Under the pieces are notes generated by a model. It searched no databases, was not told where the DNA came from, and saw only the letters and a program-made list of their open reading frames with translations. This document shows, in pieces, positions 16,969-24,296 of a stretch of DNA of 45,718 nt (the stretch's first letter is position 1; each line of letters begins with the position of its first letter). Made by a program: the position numbers and the translations under genes. The stretch comes from an uncultured Fibrobacter sp. (GTDB lineage: Bacteria > Fibrobacterota > Fibrobacteria > Fibrobacterales > Fibrobacteraceae), in the NCBI GenBank assembly GCA_900313675.1, contig OMSO01000013.1, forward strand, positions 1 to 45,718, in the 5' to 3' direction.

Positions 16969-17635
16969 CAAAATACGGATAGATATATTCCTCCGCCAGT
17001 TGAGGGAGGCGGGCAAGGACCACCTGCTTGCAGGCCATGTCCGAACCTTCGTAAATCTTGCGGAGCGTGTCCAGCGAGAAATGCTCCAGACGCTTGCGGG
17101 AGGTAGGCAGGTGGGCGATGTGCCAGCCTTCGGGCCGAATTTTTCCGCGGCCTGGGACGAACACCCGGTCAAAACCGAAAGCTCCGTCGGCAGCAAAGCG
17201 TTCATCCAAAAACTTGTGGAAAGCGGCAAACATCCCAGAGCACTCCTCCGGCGTAAGCTGGACTTCGTAACCTTCTGGGCAGGCTCGCCCATCTACCACG
17301 TCCAGGTCTGTCCCAAGATGATGACGGCTCGCCCCCGGAAGGGCCGACCAGGTGAGAATGGCATACATCAGCTCTTCTTCGTCTTGAGGCCGTTCCATGG
17401 GAACACCTTCTGCCGAAAGCAGGGGCAGTTCCCCACGTGCCTTGCGGTTCCAGATGGAAAGTTGCCTTTCGAAAGGGCGGTAAGCCGATTCTATCCGGAG
17501 TTCAAATCCTTCCGCCGCAGCCACATTTTTTAATTTGTTCAAAAAAGGTAGGATTTCGGCATCCACAAAATATCCCGGAGCCGCCTCTACAAGGTTCGGC
17601 TTTCCAAGTCCGTAGGGCAACAAATCTTCGGTCAT
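16964..17635 (-). CDS. D-alanyl-D-alanine carboxypeptidase/VanY-like (M15 LAS) family protein
   Basis: A zinc peptidase of the LAS superfamily that trims peptidoglycan stem peptides. The zinc site is visible as SRHHLGTDLDVVD (SxHxxGxAxD pattern) and EGWHIAHL (the ExxH block), about residues 118-200 of 223. SAYRPFERQ earlier matches the family's substrate-binding SxYRs motif. No signal peptide or membrane helix is seen, so a cytoplasmic recycling role is possible. I chose ATG 17635, which overlaps the ruvC stop codon by one base (TAATG), rather than an upstream in-frame start inside ruvC. It is probably translated by coupling from ruvC. Confidence 0.8.
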   Translation of the reverse strand: MTEDLLPYGLGKPNLVEAAPGYFVDAEILPFLNKLKNVAAAEGFELRIESAYRPFERQLSIWNRKARGELPLLSAEGVPMERPQDEEELMYAILTWSALPGASRHHLGTDLDVVDGRACPEGYEVQLTPEECSGMFAAFHKFLDERFAADGAFGFDRVFVPGRGKIRPEGWHIAHLPTSRKRLEHFSLDTLRKIYEGSDMACKQVVLARLPQLAEEYIYPYFV

Positions 17636-18201
17636 TAAATTTCCACTCCCATCTTCTTGATCAGGTCTTTCCACTGCTGGACAGAGGCCTTTTTCTTGCG
17701 GACCGTAGGCCGTTTTTTCAGAGTCGCAGTCAAGGGCGGCGGATTTCCGTGAGTCCAGGCGATAGCCAGGGCATCCGAAGCGTCCAGCGGAAGGTCGGAG
17801 CCCTGTATCCCGAGCTGTGCAAAGACCATGTGGGCCACCTGTTCCTTAGAGGCGGCACCATCGCCGGTAACGGACTGCTTGACCACCTTGGGCGGGTACT
17901 CGTCAAAGGACATGCCCCGCTTGCGGCAGGCCACAAGAACCGCCCCGCGGATATGCCCGAGTACCAGGGCGCTCTTGGCATTTTTGGCAAAGAACACCCC
18001 TTCCATGGCCAGGGCGTCTGGCCGGTACTGGTCCAGCAGGGATTCCAGCTTGGTGATAATCTGTAATAGACGGTCCTCCAATGACTTAGATGCCGGTGAA
18101 TGGATGGTGCCGTATTCCAGCACCGAAAACCCCTTCGGATTCTTTTCCAGAAAGGCGTATCCTGTCGTAATAGAGCCCGGGTCGATGCCGAGAATAACCA
18201 T
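17635..18201 (-). CDS. ruvC: Crossover junction endodeoxyribonuclease RuvC
   Basis: A Holliday-junction resolvase that works with RuvAB during recombination. The product is 188 aa from ATG 18201 and begins MVILGIDPGSITTGYAF, the family start with the first catalytic Asp. MEGVFF holds the catalytic Glu, and LDASDALAIAW provides the C-terminal Asp residues, so the RNase H-fold active site is complete. An upstream in-frame ATG at 18240 would add 13 residues that the family lacks. A basic C-terminal tail (KKRPTVRKKKA) is extra. ruvB is present 11 kb away in the opposite orientation; ruvA is not in the window. Confidence 0.93.
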   Translation of the reverse strand: MVILGIDPGSITTGYAFLEKNPKGFSVLEYGTIHSPASKSLEDRLLQIITKLESLLDQYRPDALAMEGVFFAKNAKSALVLGHIRGAVLVACRKRGMSFDEYPPKVVKQSVTGDGAASKEQVAHMVFAQLGIQGSDLPLDASDALAIAWTHGNPPPLTATLKKRPTVRKKKASVQQWKDLIKKMGVEI

Positions 18202-18280
18202 AGCCAAAAAGTAGATAAAATGACCTAAAAAGTGTTCCATTCCGGGTATTTTTTATTAGATTCCTATATGGAGGCTCCCT

Positions 18281-20164
18281 ATGCTTATTGACCAGGAAAA
18301 CTCAGGCTTTGTACATGTAAAGACCCACCCCCGTCAGTTGGGAATTCCCCTCAGCCGGTGGGGCCGGAACCTGATTTCCAGTTGTCCATTCCACGCTCCC
18401 GAAGAGACCTCCCTGTTCTTCTATGACGCCCTGGGTTACTGGCGTTACCGCTGCCTCCAGTGCGGTAGCGAAGGCGACCTGGTGGAATTCGTGATGCGGA
18501 GCCGCTTCAACGGCATGGATGAACCCGCCGCTAGGGCCGAAGCCCTGGAATTCCTGGGCGGCCTCGAACAGGAACAGGACTCCAAGAAAGACGACCACCT
18601 TTTGCTCAAGGAAGTAGGTGGCGAAAAGTCCAAGGTGCTAGAGTGCTTTGTCCGTTATTGCCACTGGGCCGCCTGCAAGAGCCCATCTTCCGAAGAATTT
18701 CTACAGTCCAGGGGCTGGAACATCGGTCAGGCCCAGCTCTACGGCCTGGGCTACTACAGTGGCGACCCGGAGCCCTTCTTTAGTTATTGCATGCTTTCCG
18801 GACTGGAACGCCACCAGGTCAGTTTCTATCTGGACAACCTGGAAGCCTACCACGAACCCCGAATTACCATTCCCGCACGCAATTCCAAAGGACTGATCCA
18901 TTCTGTATATGGACGTCTCATGGAAGACGACGGCAAGCCCCACCCCTACGTTTCTTTTGCCTCGGGCCCAAGCGATATTCCCTTCAATATCCAACCCGAA
19001 AACAGCAATCCCATTATCGTAGAAGGTTTCTTCGATGCCCTGACTGCAGACCTGGCAGGAATTCCCGGCGTGGTTTCCACCATGTACCAGGAATTGACCC
19101 TGAGCCATCTACTCAAGCTCAAGGCCTGCGGAGCCGATTCCGCTACCGTCATTCTCAGGCGCGAAGACAACCGTCGCGAACAGGAATACCGTATCCAGGG
19201 TTACCTGAAAATGGCCGAAGAACTGAACATGCGATTCAAGTCCATCGTGCTGTCCAAAGACGAAACGGTAGATGTACTGGTCCGCGACAAGGGCGCCGAT
19301 TACCTGCTTGACCTTATCGACAAGACCGAAGAAGACACGGTTCACACCCACCGCCGTTCCATGCTGCTCCAGGATATCAAGGAGAACTACGATGCCGCCA
19401 TGGGTTGCCCTCCAGACACCTGCGTAGGCTACGCCCTGAACAATTTCCCGAAACTCACCAAGGAAATCGACGGTATCCAGTCCGGTTGTTTCTTCGTTTC
19501 TTCCAAGCCCTTTGGCCTCAAGACTTCGCTCCTGTCTAGCCTTGCCCTGGATCTTATAGACAGCAACCCCATCTTGAAGATTATCTATATCGCCCTGGAA
19601 ACGCCCCGCCGGCAGATTTTCGACCGTATGGTGGCTATGGAAACAGGCGAATCTATCCTTACGGTGCGAAAGCAAAACGAAGACGATGCGATTAACGGCA
19701 AGATTCTCGATGCCACCAAAAAGCTCATGAACCTGGTCCGGACAAACCGTCTCGAAATCTGGGAAGACTACCCCACCTTCGACAACAACGAGATGATGAG
19801 CATCTTGAAAGAAGAGCGGAAACAGAATTCCGACCTCATCGTGATGATTGACGGTCTGGACCACCTGAAGATAGACGGACGGCTTGAACTGGACGACATT
19901 CACGAGCGCAGGTCCTTCGTGATGCTGGACCTGTACAAGAGCCTGGACATTCCCCTGTTCCTTGGCGGAGAACTGATACCCACCGAAGAAGGCTTTGAAG
20001 GCCCGAGGCCCTACCTGCGTGATTCCGACGCCATCTACTGGCTGGATTCCCAGAACAAGACCCTCACCCTGTCCGTGAATTCCAACAGGCTGGGCGTAAG
20101 CCACAAGTACAAATGTCCCATCTTCATCGACCCCATGTCCAACAAGATGCAAGAAGCGGAATAG
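18281..20164 (+). CDS. CHC2 zinc finger/TOPRIM/DnaB-like fusion protein with altered catalytic motifs
   Basis: A 627-aa cytoplasmic protein with GGAGG six bases before the ATG. Residues 30-65 form a DnaG-type CHC2 zinc ribbon with all ligands (C35, H38, C58, C61). Residues about 243-330 look like a TOPRIM domain with VEGFFDAL (E248). Where DnaG has the metal-binding DxD there is LRREDN (293-297), and E295 is the only acidic match. Residues about 395-610 resemble a DnaB/RecA core, but Walker A reads KPFGLKTS (K414) instead of the usual GKT/S. A Walker-B-like IVMIDGLDHL is present. It resembles a phage- or Twinkle-type primase-helicase that has lost parts of both active sites. Confidence 0.65.
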   Translation: MLIDQENSGFVHVKTHPRQLGIPLSRWGRNLISSCPFHAPEETSLFFYDALGYWRYRCLQCGSEGDLVEFVMRSRFNGMDEPAARAEALEFLGGLEQEQDSKKDDHLLLKEVGGEKSKVLECFVRYCHWAACKSPSSEEFLQSRGWNIGQAQLYGLGYYSGDPEPFFSYCMLSGLERHQVSFYLDNLEAYHEPRITIPARNSKGLIHSVYGRLMEDDGKPHPYVSFASGPSDIPFNIQPENSNPIIVEGFFDALTADLAGIPGVVSTMYQELTLSHLLKLKACGADSATVILRREDNRREQEYRIQGYLKMAEELNMRFKSIVLSKDETVDVLVRDKGADYLLDLIDKTEEDTVHTHRRSMLLQDIKENYDAAMGCPPDTCVGYALNNFPKLTKEIDGIQSGCFFVSSKPFGLKTSLLSSLALDLIDSNPILKIIYIALETPRRQIFDRMVAMETGESILTVRKQNEDDAINGKILDATKKLMNLVRTNRLEIWEDYPTFDNNEMMSILKEERKQNSDLIVMIDGLDHLKIDGRLELDDIHERRSFVMLDLYKSLDIPLFLGGELIPTEEGFEGPRPYLRDSDAIYWLDSQNKTLTLSVNSNRLGVSHKYKCPIFIDPMSNKMQEAE

Positions 20165-20174
20165 TCTGCGTTCC

Positions 20175-21374
20175 ATGCCGCAAGCGCCCTTCACCATCAT
20201 CGATTTCAACAACTTCTGGAGTCCGTCTGGAGGTGGCGTTCGGCGTTATCACCTGCAAAAGATGGCATTCTACGAGAACCGCCAAGATGTGCTGAGCGTA
20301 TTCGTGATGCCCGACAGCCGCACCTTCACCGAGAAAAGAGGGACGGGACTCATTATTGAGCATGTTGATGCCTACCGTTTCCCCGGAAACTGGGAATACC
20401 GCTTTATCTGGAAGCAAAAACAGATCCGCCCCATCCTGAAAAAGTACATGCCCCAGGTCATCGAGGTGGGTTCTCCCTACATTTTACCAACTGTAGTCCG
20501 CAAGGCTGCCAAGAGGATTTGTCCCGAAGCTATTCTCCTCAGTTTCTGGCACGCCGACTTCCCTGTCACCTACGTGGGCCGGCCTGTTGCAAACAAACTA
20601 GGGCGCTTTTTCGGAAGCATTGCCGAGCGGGTCGCTTTCTGGTACGCCAAGCAAGAATTCAAGAAGTTCGACGGAATTCAGGTCTCTTGCAAGGAGGTGA
20701 TGGACCGGCTGGAAAAGCACCACCTCCCCCACAGCCACTGGATTCCCCTGGGGTGCGACATCCAGATGTTTTCGCCCTCCAAGCGGGACGAGGCCCTGGT
20801 GGCCGACTTCAAGGGCGGAAATCCCGACAGGCTTACCATATTTTTCCCGCACCGGTTCTGCGAAGAAAAAGGCATTGAACTTTTGCTTGGAGCCTACGAC
20901 GAACTGACGGAGCGACTGGGCGTCGAGCCGGAAATCATCTTGGCGGGCACAGGGCCGTACCTGCCACAGGTCAAGGAAGCTGTACAGAAATACAAGCACA
21001 TCCGCTATGTGGGGTTTATCAAGTCCATCGACGAAATGGCCCGCCACTACGCCAGCGTAGATATGGGGCTTGCCCTTTCAGGCTGGGAAACCTTCGGGCT
21101 TTCTATCTTGGAAAGCATGGCCAGCGGAAATGCCCAGATTGGAGCCTCTACCGGAGCGGCCTTTGAACACGTGACGGAATCGGGAGCGGGCAAAATCCTT
21201 CAGGAGCGCACTCCCCACGCCTTAGCAGAGGCTATCGTGGAGCTGTACCGCTCCGATATGCAGGCCATGAAACAAAAGGCCCGAGCCTACGCCGAGAAAT
21301 TCAGCTGGAACGACTGTTTTGGGCGTCAGCTCGACCTATACCGAAAACTTTATCAAGAAAAGAGGAACTCATGA
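20175..21374 (+). CDS. Glycosyltransferase family 4 (GT-B fold)
   Basis: Transfers a sugar from a nucleotide donor to an envelope glycan or lipid; acceptor unknown. The N-terminal GT-B lobe begins IIDFNNFWSPSGGGVRRYHLQKM, matching the Gly-rich loop of GT4 enzymes. The C-terminal donor lobe has HRFCEEKGIELLLGAYDEL, IILAGTGPYL, VRYVGFI-like YVGFIKS and GWETFGLSILESMASGNAQIG. The last of these is the E-x7-E motif region (EFGLSILE-like) of the family. The length of 399 aa is typical. It begins 10 bases after the fusion protein gene and overlaps the next gene by four bases (ATGA), so the three form an operon. Confidence 0.87.
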   Translation: MPQAPFTIIDFNNFWSPSGGGVRRYHLQKMAFYENRQDVLSVFVMPDSRTFTEKRGTGLIIEHVDAYRFPGNWEYRFIWKQKQIRPILKKYMPQVIEVGSPYILPTVVRKAAKRICPEAILLSFWHADFPVTYVGRPVANKLGRFFGSIAERVAFWYAKQEFKKFDGIQVSCKEVMDRLEKHHLPHSHWIPLGCDIQMFSPSKRDEALVADFKGGNPDRLTIFFPHRFCEEKGIELLLGAYDELTERLGVEPEIILAGTGPYLPQVKEAVQKYKHIRYVGFIKSIDEMARHYASVDMGLALSGWETFGLSILESMASGNAQIGASTGAAFEHVTESGAGKILQERTPHALAEAIVELYRSDMQAMKQKARAYAEKFSWNDCFGRQLDLYRKLYQEKRNS

Positions 21375-21688
21375 TCAGACACATCGTATTCTGGAAACTG
21401 AAGGCCGAAGCCGAAGGCGCCACCGCCAAGGAAAACGGCCAAAAAATGGTGGACGCCTTCCACGCACTGGAAGGTAAAATTCCCGGTCTCGTGAGCATCG
21501 AATCTGGACTGAACTTCGGCAAGGCCGAACTCGGGAATGGCGACGTGGAATACGACATCGCCCTGGACACCACCTTCCGCACCAAGGAAGCCCTCGATTT
21601 CTATCAAGGACACCCGGAACACCAGGCTATCGTCTCCTTCGTGAAGAAGGTAGTCACCGAACGCCGTGCGGTAGATTTCGAGTTCTAG
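21371..21688 (+). CDS. Dabb-family (stress-responsive alpha/beta barrel) protein
   Basis: A 105-aa dimeric alpha/beta-barrel protein. It begins MIRHIVFWKLK, the conserved first strand of the Dabb family, followed by LEGKIPGLVSIESGLNF and FYQGHPEHQAIVSFVK, which match the remaining core. The biochemical function of bacterial Dabb proteins is mostly unknown; roles in stress or as small-molecule enzymes have been proposed. The ATG overlaps the glycosyltransferase stop, and GAGG lies five bases upstream. An intergenic repeat element follows the gene. Confidence 0.85.
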   Translation: MIRHIVFWKLKAEAEGATAKENGQKMVDAFHALEGKIPGLVSIESGLNFGKAELGNGDVEYDIALDTTFRTKEALDFYQGHPEHQAIVSFVKKVVTERRAVDFEF

Positions 21689-21705
21689 AAATGAGGCGTG
21701 AGGTC

Positions 21706-21777
21706 GGGGCTTCGCCCCTTTGAGGTGTGAGGTGTGAGGAATTGGTAGTGAGTAATGAGTAGTCAGTTGTGAGCTCT
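21706..21777 (+). repeat. TTC-loop hairpin, TTTGAG, then 8 GAG-type heptamers
   Basis: GGGGC (21706-21710) pairs with GCCCC (21714-21718) around a TTC loop, followed by TTTGAG at 21719. From 21722 there are eight units in 7-bp register: gaggtgt x2, gaggaat, tggtagt, gagtaat, gagtagt, cagttgt, gagctct. This is the left half of a composite element that ends at 21904. Confidence 0.85.
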
Positions 21778-21827
21778 TAAAGGGGCCGCAGGCGAGGATG
21801 ACAAATCTTGAGACCCGCAATTCCACG

Positions 21828-21904
21828 CCTCGAACCCCATACCCCGAACCTCGTGCCTCGAACCTACTACCTAGCCCCTAGATCCTAGCCCCTAAATCCT
21901 AGCA
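21828..21904 (+). repeat. Heptamer array, CCTNNNN type, 11 units
   Basis: Eleven units in unbroken 7-bp register: cctcgaa, ccccata, ccccgaa, cctcgtg, cctcgaa, cctacta, cctagcc, cctagat, cctagcc, cctaaat, cctagca. They read broadly as the complement of the GAG-type arrays, so the whole element is mirrored. It ends just before the start region of the next gene. Confidence 0.85.
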
Positions 21905-21919
21905 TCCTCCCCTTTTTAC

Positions 21920-21925
21920 TACATT
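21920..21925 (+). promoter_or_regulatory. TACATT -10-like box 8 nt before the ATG
   Basis: TACATT at 21920-21925 lies eight bases upstream of ATG 21934, with no Shine-Dalgarno between them. The same spacing is seen before ruvB, cysE and the DUF5683 gene. No good -35 was found, since that region is the heptamer array. Confidence 0.4.
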
Positions 21926-21933
21926 TTTCACGT

Positions 21934-22428
21934 ATGGTCCAACTGAGTCAAACATCCTGGCAAGAGTTCTCCCTGAAGAACGTTTTGGAGACGCTGCAAT
22001 ACGCCCCGATGAACCTGACCATGGGCAAGAACCCCCAGTTGCACTACACCTTCCCCAAAAATCTTGAACCGGGCGCCACGGTGCGCTACAACCTCCAGTG
22101 GGGGTTCAAGACCTTGAAGTGGACCGGCATTGTCAGTTCCGTCAAAGAAAACAAGATTACCGTGCGTCTTGGCGAAGGTCCCTTCCGCGGGTTCACCGCA
22201 AAGCATTGCTTCTCTGACGAAGGGAATATGACCGCCTGCTACGACGAAATGAGTTTCCAGGGATTCACGGATGTTCCCGAAGAAGTTTTCGCAGCGATTA
22301 TCGACAAGGCAAACATCGTGTACGGCATCTATTCCCGCAAGGACACCCGCGACGTGATGCTGGCCTACGAAGCCCAGAAAAAGACCCAGTCCATCGAGGC
22401 CCTGGACCAGAGCGCTACCGCAGGTTAA
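21934..22428 (+). CDS. SRPBCC-like (START/Bet v1 fold) small-molecule-binding protein
   Basis: A 164-aa protein of the helix-grip type, judged from its pattern. An N-terminal Q/F-rich strand is followed by APMNLTMGKNPQLHY, then a long beta sheet (ATVRYNLQWGF, KWTGIVSSVKENKITVRL), GPFRGFTAKHCF, and a C-terminal helix from about residue 110. This resembles bacterial SRPBCC proteins annotated as ligand-binding or polyketide-cyclase-like. No catalytic residues or ligand can be deduced. It stands alone between a repeat element and ubiD, and its mRNA is probably leaderless because a TACATT box lies 8 nt before the ATG. Confidence 0.6.
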   Translation: MVQLSQTSWQEFSLKNVLETLQYAPMNLTMGKNPQLHYTFPKNLEPGATVRYNLQWGFKTLKWTGIVSSVKENKITVRLGEGPFRGFTAKHCFSDEGNMTACYDEMSFQGFTDVPEEVFAAIIDKANIVYGIYSRKDTRDVMLAYEAQKKTQSIEALDQSATAG

Positions 22429-22452
22429 GGCCCTCTAAACCTGGGGATTTCC

Positions 22453-24288
22453 ATGTACGCCACTCTAGAACAAGCCCTGCTTGATTTGGAAAAAGCAGGA
22501 CTTTTGAAACGTATCCACTGCGAGGTGGATCCGAACCTGGAAATGGCCGAAATGGCACGAATCGCCTTTGAAAAGGGCGGACCAGCCCTGCTGTTTGAGA
22601 ATGTGAAAGGCAGCAAGTTCCCAGCGGTGGCGAACCTTTACGGCACACAAAAGCGCATGGACTTTCTGTTCCGGAACACCCTGGAAAGCACCAAGGCCGC
22701 CGTGCTGTTCAAGTCGAATCCCGTAGATTTTTTCAAGCACCCCCATCTGGGAAATTTGATACTGGCGGCAAAAGCCGGACTCCACAGCCTGCCCGTTAAA
22801 AACGGAAGCATGGCCGACTTCGAAGAATGCACTCTGCAAGACTTGCCGCAAATCAAGTGCGCCCCCGATGACGGCGGAGCCTTCCTCACGTTACCTCAAG
22901 TGGCAAGCCGCCCAGGCAAAAACGCAAGCGTCATGACCACGAACTTGGGCATGTATCGCATCCAGATTTCCGGAAACGAATACGGCCCCGACGAATGCGG
23001 ACTCCATTACCAGATTAAGCGGGACATTGCCAGGCATCACCAGAAAGCGATAGAAGAAGGCCGCCCGCTGAAGGTCAGCATTTTCTTGGGAGGGCCACCG
23101 GCCCATACCATCGCCGCTATCATGCCCATGCCCGAGAACCTGTCGGAACTGCTTTTCGCAGGAATGCTCTCCGGCCGAAGGTTCCGCTATTTTATCCATA
23201 ACGGCTACCTGGTTTCAAGCGACGCGGACTTCTGTATCTTAGGAGAAGTGGCTCCGGACTTGAAACCGGAAGGCCCCTTCGCAGACCATGTGGGTTATTA
23301 CTCCGGAAAGCATCTGTTTCCCTACCTGAAGGTGAAAAAGGTCCTCTGCAAAAAGAACGCAATCTACCCCTTTACCGTAGTAGGCCGCCCGCCGCAAGAA
23401 GACACCCTTTTCGGGAGTTTTATCCACAAGGTGACAAAGCCCATGGTGTCTGCGTCTTTGCCGGGAGTCCACGCCGTTCACGCCGTCGATGCGGCGGGCG
23501 TGCACCCGCTTTGCCTCGCCCTTGGCTCGGAAAGTTTTAGGCCCTACGCAAAGCCCGAAGAACGGGAACCCATGGAGCTTTTGAAGACGGCAAACGCCCT
23601 GCTAGGATTTAACCAGGTGAGCCTTACCAAGTACCTGATGATTGCCGCCAAAGAGGACAATCCAAAGCTGGACGTGAACAAGATTCCGGAGTTTTTCGGC
23701 CACCTTCTGGAACGAATGCGCACGGACAGGGATTTGCATTTTCAGACAGAAACTACCACGGACACGCTGGACTACACGGGAGGCGCCCTGAACCACGGTT
23801 CAAAACTGGTCATGGCAGCAGCGGGCCCGAAAATTCGCGAATTGCGAAACGACACCGCCGACCTGCAGAGCCTACATCTGCCAGCTGCCTTTACCGATGC
23901 CAAAATTGTAATGCCTGGAGTCCTTGCGCTGAAATGGAACAGCGACATGGCGGAATCTTTCGAGAGCGGAATTGCCGCCTTGCGGGATTCCCTTGCGAAC
24001 TGGAATTTCCGCGAGAACTACCCATGGGTAAGCATCGTAGATGACACAGCTACATTGGGAGAGGAATACCCGCAGACAAGCCTCCAAGACTTCTTGTGGC
24101 TGACCTTTACCCGGTCGGACCCGGCCCTAGATTTGTACGGCCTGAACGAGCGTTACGTCCACAAACACTGGGCCTGCGAGGCTCCCCTGATCGTGGACGC
24201 CCGAATCAAGCCCCACCACCAGAAAGCCATTACCTTCGACAAAGCCGTCAGGGAATCGGCCCTAAAAAAACTGCAGGGCATTTTGTAG
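22453..24288 (+). CDS. UbiD-family decarboxylase
   Basis: A prenylated-FMN-dependent decarboxylase of 611 aa, the long form common in Bacteroidota. The strongest signatures are TTNLGMYRIQISG, GGPPAHTIAA, and EGPFADHVGYYSG (about residues 272-284). The last contains the Glu of the E-R-E active-site network; the Arg probably lies in MYRIQ. A likely role is decarboxylation of the aromatic precursor in menaquinone synthesis. Other aromatic-acid substrates are possible, because the family is diverse and the UbiX flavin prenyltransferase partner is not in the window. The C-terminal extension beyond residue 480 has no motif I recognise. The next gene begins at its stop codon. Confidence 0.88.
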   Translation: MYATLEQALLDLEKAGLLKRIHCEVDPNLEMAEMARIAFEKGGPALLFENVKGSKFPAVANLYGTQKRMDFLFRNTLESTKAAVLFKSNPVDFFKHPHLGNLILAAKAGLHSLPVKNGSMADFEECTLQDLPQIKCAPDDGGAFLTLPQVASRPGKNASVMTTNLGMYRIQISGNEYGPDECGLHYQIKRDIARHHQKAIEEGRPLKVSIFLGGPPAHTIAAIMPMPENLSELLFAGMLSGRRFRYFIHNGYLVSSDADFCILGEVAPDLKPEGPFADHVGYYSGKHLFPYLKVKKVLCKKNAIYPFTVVGRPPQEDTLFGSFIHKVTKPMVSASLPGVHAVHAVDAAGVHPLCLALGSESFRPYAKPEEREPMELLKTANALLGFNQVSLTKYLMIAAKEDNPKLDVNKIPEFFGHLLERMRTDRDLHFQTETTTDTLDYTGGALNHGSKLVMAAAGPKIRELRNDTADLQSLHLPAAFTDAKIVMPGVLALKWNSDMAESFESGIAALRDSLANWNFRENYPWVSIVDDTATLGEEYPQTSLQDFLWLTFTRSDPALDLYGLNERYVHKHWACEAPLIVDARIKPHHQKAITFDKAVRESALKKLQGIL

Positions 24289-24296
24289 GAGCAACC

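Noticed and set aside
19109..20212. 367-codon minus-strand frame opposite the DnaG/DnaB-like gene
   Set aside because: There is no ribosome site or domain, and it is antisense to a gene with a zinc ribbon and a good Shine-Dalgarno.
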